Assembly: GCA_017553035.1 (NCBI GenBank)
Contig: JAFZNE010000034.1
Coordinates: forward strand, 20,150-84,149
Reading direction: 5' to 3'
DNA: 64,000 bases
Source: Lachnospiraceae bacterium
Lineage (GTDB): Bacteria > Bacillota > Clostridia > Lachnospirales > Lachnospiraceae
Made by a program: the position numbers and the translations under genes. Under the pieces are notes generated by a model. That model was not told the origin of the DNA. It did no database searches and worked only from the letters and a program-made list of their open reading frames with translations. Below are positions 51,928 to 60,927 of the stretch, in pieces (positions within the stretch are counted from its first letter, which is position 1; every line of letters starts with the position of its first letter).

Positions 51928-53424
51928 TCAGTTTTGATTCAGCGTTTTATCTTTGGGCCACGATACGGCGTATGTTACCCTGATCTCAACCGGCGCCGTA
52001 CTGCTTACGGTCTTCTCCCAGGTCAGGAAGCCTTCATTTTCATCAAATTTCGCACCCGATAATTCTCCGGTCTCCACTGTTATGCTCTTGTCCGTCGAGA
52101 TCGGGATGCTGTCCCTGATAATGACACTTAAAGGATCGCTGACCTTGCTTGAAACCCTGATCTTGTACTCGCACTGTTTTGTCTTCGTTGACTTGAGGAA
52201 CGCGCCTGAAACTTTCTCCGGAGACACTTTTCTTGATACGGAAATACGCTCGTCTACACCAAGTGACAGCTCGAACTCCTCTTTTTCCGGATCTGTCGCG
52301 ACGAATACCTGACCTGCATAGGCATCTTTGATATATATCTTGGCCGAAGCTGCGGGAAGCGGCCAGTCGGCATTCTTGATAACTGCGATCAGGAAACATC
52401 TTGTGTCAAGGGGCGGAACCGTAAGCAGTTTATACTGTGCTCTGACCTCAAAGCGCTGCAATTCCGCGGAATTGCCGTCAGAGTTATGAATGATGTCCCG
52501 CTTGCCGGGAAGTTCATACGAGGTCATGGTCTCTTCCTGCGAAACTACGGCGTGATCCATGGCCGCTTCATAGAAGACCGGTTCCTCCACACACGCGTCC
52601 TCGACCATAGAAGCAGTTTCACATGCCATTTTCATCATTCTGCTTCCGGCAGCCATGCCGTTTGCTCTTGCATATCGCGGAGCATATATAGATAATGTCG
52701 AAGGCTCAAGAACGGACAATGTGTTCGAAACCGTCGGATTTCCGGTATAGAGAATGACACTTACCTTTTCCCAGTCTTCCCTCGTACCCTGCCTTATCGT
52801 GGCTTTCATGATCACTTCGAGAGGCTGTTTTTCAGAATGATAGCGTATTTCATACAAAGGCATCCATCCTGCGTTCTGCTCAACATACTGAAGTTCAAAA
52901 TCATATTGTCCGCCTGCTTCCACGCCAAGATCCGCTTTGATGACGGTTTCATTTCTGACTGCCTGCAGCCTCGAAAGCTCTTCTTCAAGCTTCTTTCTTG
53001 TTTCGCGAAGCTCTGTTGTCCTCTCATACAGAGACATGAGCTGTTTCGGGAGCTCATTGATCACTCTCTCCTGTGCCTCGACCGAGACATCCGAACGTGA
53101 TGTAAAATCAGCGTTCGTTTCACGCAGTTCCTGTATTTTCTCGCAGATCTCAAGTTCTTTATCGATATCCCTGATCTTCTTTTCGATATCGGCGGTTTCC
53201 GGGCGTTCGCTGTCCTCCACATCAAGCGCGGAGATATAATTGATATCCAGGGTCTTAACACTTCCGCTGAAACGCAACCGTACAGTATCGCTCAGCGAAG
53301 AAACCGTAAGTCCGGAAATATAAACGGTATTACGCCCTGCTTCGAGCGTGAGACTTCCTCTTCTCGTTACGACCGCACTGCTTCTGTACACATCCACCTT
53401 TACGATATTGGTCTTTTCTACCAT
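51928..53424 (-). CDS. DUF4139/DUF4140 (mucoidy inhibitor MuiA-like) protein
   Basis: 498 residues from ATG 53424, with AAAAGGAGG before it; the frame upstream is not family-like. Residues 5-95 are the DUF4140 N-terminal beta domain (NIVKVDVYRSSAVVTRRGSL). Residues 90-180 are a coiled coil. Residues 190-498 are DUF4139 (DLGVEAGGQYDFELQYVEQ, AGWMPLYEIRY, VILYTGNPTVSNTL and the C-terminal beta domain ending in ITYAVSWP-like sequence). Function is unknown; family members are found near polysaccharide genes. No signal peptide is seen. The gene is probably single, facing no obvious partner. Confidence 0.88.
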   Translation of the reverse strand: MVEKTNIVKVDVYRSSAVVTRRGSLTLEAGRNTVYISGLTVSSLSDTVRLRFSGSVKTLDINYISALDVEDSERPETADIEKKIRDIDKELEICEKIQELRETNADFTSRSDVSVEAQERVINELPKQLMSLYERTTELRETRKKLEEELSRLQAVRNETVIKADLGVEAGGQYDFELQYVEQNAGWMPLYEIRYHSEKQPLEVIMKATIRQGTREDWEKVSVILYTGNPTVSNTLSVLEPSTLSIYAPRYARANGMAAGSRMMKMACETASMVEDACVEEPVFYEAAMDHAVVSQEETMTSYELPGKRDIIHNSDGNSAELQRFEVRAQYKLLTVPPLDTRCFLIAVIKNADWPLPAASAKIYIKDAYAGQVFVATDPEKEEFELSLGVDERISVSRKVSPEKVSGAFLKSTKTKQCEYKIRVSSKVSDPLSVIIRDSIPISTDKSITVETGELSGAKFDENEGFLTWEKTVSSTAPVEIRVTYAVSWPKDKTLNQN

Positions 53425-53511
53425 GGCAACCTCCTTTTGTATACGCTTATCTGCCGGACATACGCGTTCCGTCCGCAATATTTCCTTTTGGTACTCCCAT
53501 CTGTATTCCGT

Positions 53512-54414
53512 TTATATCAGCGACGTGCTGAAATACCGCTCCGCACGGTCAGGCAGAACGGTTGCGATCACCTTATCCTTCCCGTATTTATCTGCCATTT
53601 TCTTCGCTGCCCACACATTGGCTCCCGAAGAAGTTCCTACAAGCAGTCCCTGAACCCGCGCCAGTTCACGTGCCGTATTGATCGCATCATCATCCGAAAC
53701 TTCAACGATATCGGTAATGATCGAAGTATCAAGTATATCCGGTATAAATCCGTCGCCGATCCCCTGTATCTGATGCAGTCCCGGTTCATCTCCGAGAAGG
53801 GCCGAAACATTCTGCGGTTCAACCGCCACGATCTTGCATTTAGGATTCTTTTCAAGCAGATATTCCGCAACCCCCTGCAATGTTCCGCCGCTGCCTATTC
53901 CGGAAACATAAACATCGATCTGTTTTCCGAGCTGTTCCGTCAGTTCTACCGCAGTAGTCTTATAATGCATCCTCGGATTCGCGGGATTCTGGAATTGCTG
54001 GGGTACAAAATATTCATCAGAAGATGCAGCTATCTCCAGTGCTTTATCTACAGATCCTCCGATGCTCAGTTTGGGATCCGTCAGAACCAGCTCCGCACCC
54101 AGTGCTTTAATGATCTTTTTACGTTCCTCGCTCATATTCTCAGGCATTACGATGATTACCCGGTATCCTTTTCTTACACCGCATAAAGCAAGTCCGATGC
54201 CTGTGTTGCCCGAAGTCGGCTCTATGATCGTCATTCCCGGTCTTAACCGGCCGTCTTTCTCCGCTTCTTCGATCATGTTAAGAGCGATCCTGTCTTTAAT
54301 ACTTCCGCCGGGATTCAGGAATTCCGCCTTGGCATAGAGATTCAATCCGGTAGTCTGCTCCAGGCTGATCAGCGGGGTATTTCCGATAAGATCCAATACA
54401 TTTGTGTAATACAT
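53512..54414 (-). CDS. cysK: Cysteine synthase A (O-acetylserine sulfhydrylase)
   Basis: 300 residues of the PLP-dependent beta family. LIGNTPLISLEQTTGLNLYAK begins it, GGSIKDRIALNM holds the PLP Lys, IIEPTSGNTGIGLAL the phosphate/Thr-Ser loop, GSGGTLQGVAEYL and GLLVGTSSGAN are the usual binding loops. It makes cysteine from O-acetylserine and sulfide. It has its own promoter (54448-54476) and stands alone. It could also be a CysM-type paralogue. Confidence 0.95.
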   Translation of the reverse strand: MYYTNVLDLIGNTPLISLEQTTGLNLYAKAEFLNPGGSIKDRIALNMIEEAEKDGRLRPGMTIIEPTSGNTGIGLALCGVRKGYRVIIVMPENMSEERKKIIKALGAELVLTDPKLSIGGSVDKALEIAASSDEYFVPQQFQNPANPRMHYKTTAVELTEQLGKQIDVYVSGIGSGGTLQGVAEYLLEKNPKCKIVAVEPQNVSALLGDEPGLHQIQGIGDGFIPDILDTSIITDIVEVSDDDAINTARELARVQGLLVGTSSGANVWAAKKMADKYGKDKVIATVLPDRAERYFSTSLI

Positions 54415-54447
54415 CTTTCCTTCTCCTTTTGAAAAAAATACAGATAA

Positions 54448-54476
54448 ATTGTACCATTAAAAATGCTTCTTTTCAA
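54448..54476 (-). promoter_or_regulatory. Sigma-A promoter of cysK
   Basis: On the minus strand TTGAAA (54471-54476), 17 bases, TACAAT (54448-54453), 34 bases before the cysK start. Confidence 0.75.
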
Positions 54477-54498
54477 TTAAAACAAATGTAAATCCATA

Positions 54499-54536
54499 TA
54501 AAAAATACTCCCCGTCCGGCATCCTGCCGGCAGGGA
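54499..54536 (-). terminator. Terminator after the DUF3592 gene
   Basis: CTCCC...CCGGCA and TGCCGG...GGGAG form a stem (54508-54536) around TCC, followed on the minus strand by TATTTTTT. It lies 24 bases after the DUF3592 stop. Confidence 0.85.
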
Positions 54537-54560
54537 GCATTATCACGGTCCAAAATATGA

Positions 54561-54992
54561 TCATTCGGCCTTCTTTTTACTCTTGATAAGCTTAATCAAA
54601 GCCAGTACAAAAAAGGGAGCAGCCACAACAAAAATAAGTATCGTAACTAAAGGAGAATATGAATGGACTTTCGATGGGTCATCGGGATCATACTGAATCT
54701 TCACTTCTTCACCAAGGGCACTCCATCCGTTTATATCCAATGTACCTGTATATTCCACGCCATCAACGATATACTGTACTATAGGATAATAGTAGGTCTG
54801 GTTGGTACCGAGATCACTGTCGTATCTCGTTTCTTCTCTATGGTCCACAACAACACCTGTGGTCTTTACATATCCCGCAGACTTGATAAATCCGATATAA
54901 ACTCCTATTGCCATAACTACCAGTGAGAATACAAGTAAAAAGACCCATACCTTCTTGTCGTCAGACACATATACTCTCTTTTCAACTTCCAT
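54561..54992 (-). CDS. DUF3592 membrane protein
   Basis: 143 residues with two membrane segments: about 14-36 (VWVFLLVFSLVVMAIGVYIGF) and 115-137 (LVTILIFVVAAPFFVLALI). The loop between carries YPIVQYIVDGVEYTGTLDI, typical of DUF3592, and YDPDDPSKVHSYS. Function unknown. It has a terminator downstream and no close partner. Confidence 0.85.
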   Translation of the reverse strand: MEVEKRVYVSDDKKVWVFLLVFSLVVMAIGVYIGFIKSAGYVKTTGVVVDHREETRYDSDLGTNQTYYYPIVQYIVDGVEYTGTLDINGWSALGEEVKIQYDPDDPSKVHSYSPLVTILIFVVAAPFFVLALIKLIKSKKKAE

Positions 54993-55094
54993 TTCCTGTC
55001 ATCTCCGTCCTTTATGATTTTCGCAGGCTATCAGCCATATTTACAACATTATCGTCCTTTACGTCTGTGCCACCTTACATTTTACAACAAACTG

Positions 55095-55135
55095 CCCGAG
55101 AAATGAAGTAACCAAAAGTTACTTATTTCGGTTTT
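55095..55135. terminator. Hairpin, weak bidirectional terminator
   Basis: CCGAGAAATGAAGTAAC and GTTACTTATTTCGG form a stem just after the stop of the membrane protein gene at 55137. A T-rich tail is on the plus side only, so it is a weak terminator for the minus strand. Confidence 0.45.
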
Positions 55136-55136
55136 A

Positions 55137-55619
55137 TTATTTCGAAGCCGGATCCTTTTTGTTTTTCCAGTTCAGCGCAATAACAATTATCATATAGATC
55201 ACAATTACGACCGGCCAGCCGAAAACCGTCACTCCGAACAGGATCTCCGGGGTCAGTGCATCCCCGGTTTCCAAAAGGATAAACAATTCCGACAGCAGGC
55301 ACGCGCACATAAGCGCTCCGAAAGCAAGCACAGCAAGCAGATAAACAGCCTTCAGCAGCGGATGCAGCTCAGAAATGTTTTTTGCGAACTTCTTTACGAG
55401 ATGCTTGTGGCACAGCAGAATGAACTCAGCAAATACAAGAATACCGCCCAAATAGGCGTAGATATTATACTTGTACACATCACCCCTAAAGATGAAGCTC
55501 GAATGTTCCCCTGCATATTCCTTCGCTATCAACTGGATCATATTTGCCAGCGCCGCAACCACTATCGCCGCCAGAAGATAAAGACATTCCACTCCGAGCA
55601 GCTTGAAAAATTTCTTTCC
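55137..55619 (-). CDS. Hypothetical membrane protein
   Basis: About 160 residues from ATG 55619 (MGKKFFKLLG), preceded by AAAAGGAAAAG. A longer frame to 55691 adds an arginine-rich head that I do not think is translated. Four membrane segments are visible: ECLYLLAAIVVAALANMI, AYLGGILVFAEFILLC, AVYLLAVLAFGALMCACLLS and VFGWPVVIVIYMIIVIAL. A basic cluster KKDP ends it. No family is recognised. The gene runs divergently from the inositol-monophosphatase operon. Confidence 0.65.
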   Translation of the reverse strand, partial: GKKFFKLLGVECLYLLAAIVVAALANMIQLIAKEYAGEHSSFIFRGDVYKYNIYAYLGGILVFAEFILLCHKHLVKKFAKNISELHPLLKAVYLLAVLAFGALMCACLLSELFILLETGDALTPEILFGVTVFGWPVVIVIYMIIVIALNWKNKKDPASK

Positions 55620-55758
55620 CATACTCAATTCTTTTCCTTTTCCCAGATAATATACACGTCGCCTTGTCGGCGTACGCTCGGTAAAGCTCATTCGCGTGTA
55701 TTATACCACGAAATATATAACAAAAAAAGTACCATAAAGATCATGACGAAGTTATGGA

Positions 55759-55786
55759 TTGATTTGCGTAAAGATTATGATAGAAT
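55759..55786 (+). promoter_or_regulatory. Promoter of the inositol-monophosphatase gene pair
   Basis: TTGATT at 55759-55764, a 16-base spacer, TAGAAT at 55781-55786, 40 bases before the start. Confidence 0.5.
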
Positions 55787-55825
55787 GTATTTGATGATTT
55801 CAAAATTATGATGTGAGGAACAAAA

Positions 55826-56632
55826 ATGACTGAATTATTAAAAAAGATAGCCGATATTGTTCGCGACGCGAGCAGGATCATGACGGATAACGAAAAAAGA
55901 GCCCGGATCACCCAAAAGGGAAATGCCTCAAACTATGTTACCGAGGCAGATACGGGTATTCAGCAATATCTGAGTCAAAGGCTGCCTTCATTAATCCCCG
56001 GCAGCACCATAGTCGGCGAGGAAGACGGCCAGCTTGATGCATCGGGCCGGTATATCTGGGTCATCGATCCCATCGATGGCACCTCAAACTTCATACGTGA
56101 TCTGGGTCTGAGCGTTATTTCCGTGGGACTTATCCATGACGGAAAACCCTATATCGGAGTGATCTATCATCCTTATATGGACGAAATGTATTGCGGCGAG
56201 GTTGGTCTCGGGGCATTTCTGAATGATAAACCGATCCATGTTTCCGATCGGGATTTTGCCCATTCCCATCTTTGCTCAGCTATGAGTCTTTACGACAAGC
56301 GCTATGCAAAACCCTGTTTTAATATCATTGAAAAAGTCTATTCTCAGTCAGATGATCTTAGGCGTCTTGGTTCTGCCGCATTGGAGCTTGCACTGCTTGC
56401 CGCAGGCAAGGTGGAACTTTACTTCGAAATGCGGGTTTTCGCATGGGATGTAGCTGCAGCATTTGCAATGATAATTGCCGCCGGCGGCTATATAGAATGT
56501 CTCCACGAAGATGGCCTTCCTTTAGACAGACCATTTCCGATAATTGCCGCCAACACCGAGGAAAACTTCAAAAAGCTGAAAGAGATAGTTGTATCGGAAG
56601 TTCCGCAAACACCTTATAGCGAAAGGATCTGA
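55826..56632 (+). CDS. Inositol monophosphatase family protein
   Basis: 268 residues. The Li+-sensitive phosphatase motifs are present: VGEEDGQ (metal-binding Glu), IDPIDGTSNFIRDLG and, near the C-terminus, FAWDVAAAFAMIIAAGG (WDxAA). Members remove phosphate from inositol-1-phosphate, or act on fructose-1,6-bisphosphate or 3'-phosphoadenosine nucleotides; the substrate is not decided. It has its own promoter, and the membrane protein gene starts two bases after its stop, so the two form an operon. Confidence 0.93.
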   Translation: MTELLKKIADIVRDASRIMTDNEKRARITQKGNASNYVTEADTGIQQYLSQRLPSLIPGSTIVGEEDGQLDASGRYIWVIDPIDGTSNFIRDLGLSVISVGLIHDGKPYIGVIYHPYMDEMYCGEVGLGAFLNDKPIHVSDRDFAHSHLCSAMSLYDKRYAKPCFNIIEKVYSQSDDLRRLGSAALELALLAAGKVELYFEMRVFAWDVAAAFAMIIAAGGYIECLHEDGLPLDRPFPIIAANTEENFKKLKEIVVSEVPQTPYSERI

Positions 56633-56634
56633 CC

Positions 56635-57414
56635 ATGTTCTTAGACAGAGAGAAAAAAAAGATCGATGACAAGATCAGAGCAGAACAGTTTTCAAAAGAT
56701 GATTTTATGAATCTTGAGACCAGCTATGAAAAGACGGTGGAGGAGCTGGGCCTTCAGCAGACCAAACGAGATCAGATCATAGCACTTTACCTGTCGATCC
56801 TCGGTTTTGTCATTCCCAATATCATTAGTCTTGACATTGTTCCTATCGGTAAGGGACTGGGTTTTCTGGTCATTTACATTATCGGTATACTGCTCTGCCG
56901 GATCGTGATCAGATATCGTATATATAAAGAAGTCTACTGGATCTCCTGCCGCGTTATCTCGCAGCTCTACAATATAGTTCCCGAACTACGCAATAAAGAA
57001 ACCGTTCAAACACTGTTCTTCAGGTCATTGAAGAAAAACAGCTCAAATGTTGTAGTTAAAAACAGATCCGGCAAAGTCAGCACGCTTAAATCCTTTAAAA
57101 AGCAGCTGAGCAGTGCCGAGATGACACTTTTTAACATTTTGCTCATATTTGCATCATTTATCGGAGGGATCTCGGCTACATACTTATGGAAGGACGGCTC
57201 TGTTTACAGCATGATCGCAGCCGGCGTTCTGGTATTGGTCATCATATATACATTTTGCCGGTTAAATTATCAGTACGTGTCATCACTCCTTTTGCAATAC
57301 AAGTGTGTCAGCACCGAGAAGACAGAGGACTTATCCATTCCCTTTAACAAGGCATGGATGCTTCATTGCTATATAGATGATGATGAGTTCAATCCCGAAA
57401 ATAATGAAGAGTGA
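56635..57414 (+). CDS. Hypothetical membrane protein
   Basis: 259 residues. A charged N-terminus (KKKIDDKIRAEQFSKDDFMN) is followed by four likely membrane segments: residues 43-64 (QIIALYLSILGFVIPNIISL), 72-94 (LGFLVIYIIGILLCRIVIRY), 167-189 (LFNILLIFASFIGGISATYL) and 195-215 (VYSMIAAGVLVLVIIYTFC). A basic loop lies between the second and third. I recognise no family. It follows the phosphatase gene by two bases and ends in a bidirectional terminator, so it may act with that enzyme. Confidence 0.7.
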   Translation: MFLDREKKKIDDKIRAEQFSKDDFMNLETSYEKTVEELGLQQTKRDQIIALYLSILGFVIPNIISLDIVPIGKGLGFLVIYIIGILLCRIVIRYRIYKEVYWISCRVISQLYNIVPELRNKETVQTLFFRSLKKNSSNVVVKNRSGKVSTLKSFKKQLSSAEMTLFNILLIFASFIGGISATYLWKDGSVYSMIAAGVLVLVIIYTFCRLNYQYVSSLLLQYKCVSTEKTEDLSIPFNKAWMLHCYIDDDEFNPENNEE

Positions 57415-57450
57415 ATCAGGCCCTGTAAGGGTCTGTTATTCACTCTTTTT
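57407..57450. terminator. Bidirectional terminator between convergent genes
   Basis: AGAGTGAAT and ATTCACTC form a stem enclosing GCCCT...AGGG. It includes the last codons of both convergent genes and is flanked by TTTTT on one side and A-rich sequence on the other. Confidence 0.8.
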
Positions 57451-58254
57451 GGATACTATCATCAGATGTTCCGTATGAGTCATATACTCTTCTTTTTCAC
57501 AGAAACGCACCGCATAATCATACCACGCCAGCCGGATCTTTTTAGGCTGTCCTCTCAGAACGTTCGTGTAGGGTGAAAGTATACTCTCCTGTCCGAAAAC
57601 AGTTTCCGTCTTCAGCCCGCGTATTGCAGCCAGGAGCTTTTTGGCGTCTTTGACCGTAGTCATATATGCATATGTAAATGCATCAAATGAAAGGCTTCCA
57701 TCTCTGGCCGCAACATCGTATAATGCCTGTTCTTCCGGCCAGAGAATGGTTTCTTCTATCTCACGCAGTCCATATATAACTCCGCCGAACATCAGGATAA
57801 AACTGCAGAAGAGGTATCCTCCGGGCTTTAAGACTCGCTTTGCCTCTTTTATCGCCTTGATCCGGCTTTCCTCCGTCATCAGATGATAAAGCGGGCCCAT
57901 AAGAAAGACAACATCAAATGACGCTTCCGGAAAGCGCGACAGATCAAGTGCATTCCCCTGCATTGCGGTGATCTTCACTTTATACTGTCTTGCCTTCTTC
58001 TTGGCAAACCGGACATTTTCATCACTCAGATCAAATAAGGTGACATCATGTCCTTTCCCCGCATAGTGGATCGAATAATGCCCGGGTCCTCCGCCGATAT
58101 CAAGTATTTTATCCCCCGGTTTGATATACCGGTCCATCATCCGGGTAGTGATATATTTCTCATGCGGATATCTTTTCTGAAGACGATCCCATTCTTTTTT
58201 CGGATCAGAATTGTAATGTTCACGGATCTCTTCCGTTTTTTCCTGTTTTATCAT
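57436..58254 (-). CDS. SAM-dependent methyltransferase
   Basis: 272 residues from ATG 58254, with GGGAGG before it; the frame extends to 58284 without a good site. Class I core: ILDIGGGPGHYSIHYAG is motif I, VTLFDLSDENVRFAKKKA motif II, FDVVFLMGPLYHLMTEES motif IV, and RVLKPGGYLFCSFI motif V/VI. The C-terminus (LSPYTNVL) is family-specific. The substrate is unknown. Its start is adjacent to the cupin gene. Confidence 0.87.
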   Translation of the reverse strand: MIKQEKTEEIREHYNSDPKKEWDRLQKRYPHEKYITTRMMDRYIKPGDKILDIGGGPGHYSIHYAGKGHDVTLFDLSDENVRFAKKKARQYKVKITAMQGNALDLSRFPEASFDVVFLMGPLYHLMTEESRIKAIKEAKRVLKPGGYLFCSFILMFGGVIYGLREIEETILWPEEQALYDVAARDGSLSFDAFTYAYMTTVKDAKKLLAAIRGLKTETVFGQESILSPYTNVLRGQPKKIRLAWYDYAVRFCEKEEYMTHTEHLMIVSKKSE

Positions 58255-58280
58255 ATGGTCCTCCCTTTCATCCGATATGA

Positions 58281-58781
58281 TCATTCTCCATCCAGATAGT
58301 TGACTTCGGAATCCATTTTGAATGATTTCTGCATGCCGCCCGCCATGATACGGACATTTCCCGAATCGGGATATAAGATGACATCGGAAGGCGTCTGGGT
58401 GTCTACATCCAGATACGTAACGGGCGTATCCGATGTATTCGTAAGCATATGGGCTCCATTCTCGTTGGCCGGTAATACAACTACATCACCTTCCCTGACC
58501 TCTATATCTCCTTTCGGAGTTTTCAGGGTCGCAACACCTGAGATGATATAAAACAGTTCTTCCTTCCCAAAATGCTGGTGATACGGGTAATTGCTCTTAC
58601 CTGGCTCAAGTGTATAGAAATTCACGGCAAGCTTGCCTTCACCGGTCCTGTACGGAGCGGCAACATTGCTCTTTAAGAATTCAAACGCCCTTTTATGATC
58701 ACCCTCCGGATCGTAGTGTTGGTTAAGATTTACATTTTCATATGCTGATGTATACACATTTCTGATGATAATATCCTGCAT
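58281..58781 (-). CDS. Cupin domain protein
   Basis: 166 residues. The cupin barrel holds YPYHQHFGKEELFYIISGVATL, whose HxH and Glu are metal ligands, and GDVVVLPANENGAHMLTNTS with the second-motif His. The C-terminal ILYPDSGNVRIMAGG is typical of small cupins of unknown substrate. It is downstream of a structured intergenic region (58798-58910) and 26 bases before the methyltransferase start. Confidence 0.87.
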   Translation of the reverse strand: MQDIIIRNVYTSAYENVNLNQHYDPEGDHKRAFEFLKSNVAAPYRTGEGKLAVNFYTLEPGKSNYPYHQHFGKEELFYIISGVATLKTPKGDIEVREGDVVVLPANENGAHMLTNTSDTPVTYLDVDTQTPSDVILYPDSGNVRIMAGGMQKSFKMDSEVNYLDGE

Positions 58782-58797
58782 TTTTAACCTCCATGCC

Positions 58798-58910
58798 GAG
58801 AGCGCAGCGAACGGCTAATCGAGAGCAGCAAGCTGCTCCTGCGTCTGGTTGCATCGGTGGCGCTCTCGACACCGATGCGTTCGTTTGAAAGTTCATTTGA
58901 ACTTTCAAAC
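58798..58910. repeat. Cluster of nested inverted repeats upstream of the cupin gene
   Basis: Four inverted repeats are packed together: GAGAGCGC (58798-58805) pairing with GCGCTCTC (58860-58867); GAGCAGC and GCTGCTC (58823-58838); GCATCGGTG (58851-58859) and CACCGATGC (58870-58878); and GTTTGAAAGTTCA with TGAACTTTCAAAC (58883-58910, two-base centre). It lies between the zinc-phospholipase gene and the cupin gene and may be a REP-like element, a terminator complex or an operator. Confidence 0.55.
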
Positions 58911-58966
58911 TTACATTCCTCCGGTATTTATACAACAAGCCATAGGGGCGGGGTTCATAGCTCTGA

Positions 58967-59698
58967 CTATTTGATAACTTCTTCCGCTTCCTCTATAGCC
59001 TTAATACTTAATTTCACAGCCCGATCGATGAATCCTGTATATTCTTCTCTCGAAAAGCCGACAAACGGATATCTGCCTTCTTCCAATGTCGGCATATAAT
59101 ACATCATTTTAACCTTCATGGGGATCGCACCATGCGGTAAGTAATCAATGTAGTCGGGAAAGGATTCTAACCCCTGTATTTCCGTAAAATATCCCGAATT
59201 CGGATGCGAATCCAGATACTCACGCTCAATAACATAAAAATCTTTCATCCTGTCTTTTCTGTCAGGGAACAGTTTTTTGAAATCATCCCAGTTTTCTTCC
59301 ATTCCGGCGGATCTCTCCCTCAGTTCGGGAATTGATCTTGCCCTCTTCCACGCCGCAGCGACACGTCCGGCGTCTCTTATCGTACGTTGATGTTCTGCAT
59401 CTGTGATCAAATGCGAATAATAACCGAACAGGAACGATAATTCTTCTTCTGTCTGAATTTCACATGTTCTCTTTATGATATATTCTTCACAAAATCTTGC
59501 GCAATCATCGGCTTTCTTTCTCTGTCCTTCCTGCATCCAGTGAGTTATCTCCCTGGATGGTGTAAAAGCGGTCCAATCCTCATTAGGGAGATTACAATCA
59601 GGAGCAATATTACCCACACAGAATTCATGCCTTTTCAGCCACGGTAAGGCTTCCATTACTTTGTCCGCGACGATCAGATGTGATACCCATTCAGCCAT
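58967..59698 (-). CDS. Zinc-dependent phospholipase C-like protein
   Basis: 243 residues. The start MAEWVSHLIVADKVMEAL, FCVGNIAPDCNLP, FTPSREITHWMQ and FGYYSHLITDAEHQ show the His and Asp pattern of the zinc phospholipase C/S1 nuclease fold, where a short alpha-helical protein binds three zinc ions. There is no signal peptide, so export as in clostridial toxins is not indicated; this intracellular form is common in Firmicutes and of unknown substrate. It has a good promoter with a leader of about 100 bases. Confidence 0.78.
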   Translation of the reverse strand: MAEWVSHLIVADKVMEALPWLKRHEFCVGNIAPDCNLPNEDWTAFTPSREITHWMQEGQRKKADDCARFCEEYIIKRTCEIQTEEELSFLFGYYSHLITDAEHQRTIRDAGRVAAAWKRARSIPELRERSAGMEENWDDFKKLFPDRKDRMKDFYVIEREYLDSHPNSGYFTEIQGLESFPDYIDYLPHGAIPMKVKMMYYMPTLEEGRYPFVGFSREEYTGFIDRAVKLSIKAIEEAEEVIK

Positions 59699-59995
59699 AT
59701 TTTCTCCTCTGTCAGATCTGCCTGCGCAGTAACTCCATGGACGAGGTTATAGGCTCAATTTGTTAGCAAATCAAATCTGACTACTACCCCCGTCCCCATG
59801 GTCCATATTATACACATTACCCCCTGGTCTATCAATACATGCAAGTATATATTCTTCCCCTTGATCACAAACAGTACAAGATAAAACAGGGACTTTATAC
59901 TCAGTTTGCTGTAAAATCGTAAATATCACAGAGCTTGCCGGAGATACGGCTGTTTAGGATAGTTATTCAGAAAGAGTGTTCAGAGAGGTGGACGA
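59699..59995. other. Intergenic region with structured leader
   Basis: This 297-base divergent region holds the promoter and leader of the phospholipase-like gene. The leader contains CCATGG (59716-59721) and a second CCATGG (59796-59801) near a stretch of C and a GACTACTAC motif, which can fold into a stem. For the plus-strand esterase I see only AT-rich sequence (TTTATA, TAAAAT) and an AGAGAGG site, but no convincing -35/-10 pair. Confidence 0.4.
59807..59835 (-). promoter_or_regulatory. Sigma-A promoter of the phospholipase-like gene
   Basis: On the minus strand TTGATA (59830-59835), 17 bases, TATAAT (59807-59812). Confidence 0.7.
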
Positions 59996-60886
59996 ATGAA
60001 AAAGATACCCGAGCGAGTATTGCAGACACGTGCGGCATGGGCAGCCAACGACGCCCGAAGGGATGCAGGACTTACCGAACCCGAAGAATTGGAGAAGTAC
60101 AGAGATATAAGCTATGGCCCGCACGGAAGCTGGAATCTGATGGACATTTATACGCCCAAACGTTCCGGTGCGGAGTCGTTCCCGACGATCGTGAATATCC
60201 ACGGCGGTGGATTCTTTTACGGGGATAAAGAGCTTTACAGGTTCTATTGCATGCATCTGGCTGAATTGGGATTTGCCGTAGTAAACTTTAATTACAGGCT
60301 TTCGCCTGAGAACGCTTTTCCCGCACCTCTTGAAGATACGTTGGCTGTCTTCGCGTTCATTTCGAAGAATGCCGACCGATACGGTCTCGATATCTCACAT
60401 GTGTTCCTGACAGGCGATTCTGCGGGCGCACAGCTGGCAAGCCAGTTTGCCTGCATCTGCTCGAACAGTGAATACGCGAAGATCTTCGGTTTCGACCTCC
60501 CGAAGAATGTACAATTGAGGGCAGTTTCGCTCGCGTGCGGAATGTACAGTCTTCGCGACCGTCCTCGCAGCGGCGAAGGAAGTGAGACGATCATGGACTA
60601 TTTCCAGGATGAAAGTCTGTTTGACGACCCGAGGACCGAGATCCTCGAAAATATAACTGCGGATTATCCCCCGGCATTTGTCTTTTCCGCACAGAATGAC
60701 TTCCTCGTAGATGCCTGCGAGCCTATGGCAGAGTATCTTATTTCAAAAGGAGTCAGTGCCGAGAGCCGGATCTACGGAAGTAAGGATGACCCGCTTGCCG
60801 CCCATGTATTCCATTGTAATCTCCGCTATACGGAAGGCATTAAAGCCAATCAGGATCAGGCAGACTTTTTCAAACGGTTTCTATAA
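59996..60886 (+). CDS. Alpha/beta hydrolase, hormone-sensitive-lipase-like esterase
   Basis: 296 residues. NIHGGGFFYGDKELYR (HGGG oxyanion hole), LTGDSAGAQLASQFA with the nucleophile Ser, SAQNDFLVDACEPMAEYL with the acid region and AAHVFHCNL with the catalytic His give the triad. Esterases of this type cut short acyl or acetyl groups from sugars, for example in plant xylan. The substrate is not known. AGAGAGG precedes the ATG. It is followed by the 63-bp tandem repeats. Confidence 0.9.
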   Translation: MKKIPERVLQTRAAWAANDARRDAGLTEPEELEKYRDISYGPHGSWNLMDIYTPKRSGAESFPTIVNIHGGGFFYGDKELYRFYCMHLAELGFAVVNFNYRLSPENAFPAPLEDTLAVFAFISKNADRYGLDISHVFLTGDSAGAQLASQFACICSNSEYAKIFGFDLPKNVQLRAVSLACGMYSLRDRPRSGEGSETIMDYFQDESLFDDPRTEILENITADYPPAFVFSAQNDFLVDACEPMAEYLISKGVSAESRIYGSKDDPLAAHVFHCNLRYTEGIKANQDQADFFKRFL

Positions 60887-60927
60887 TATTTTCAGAAATC
60901 TCAGGCCGAGCATCCACCGTCCAGATA

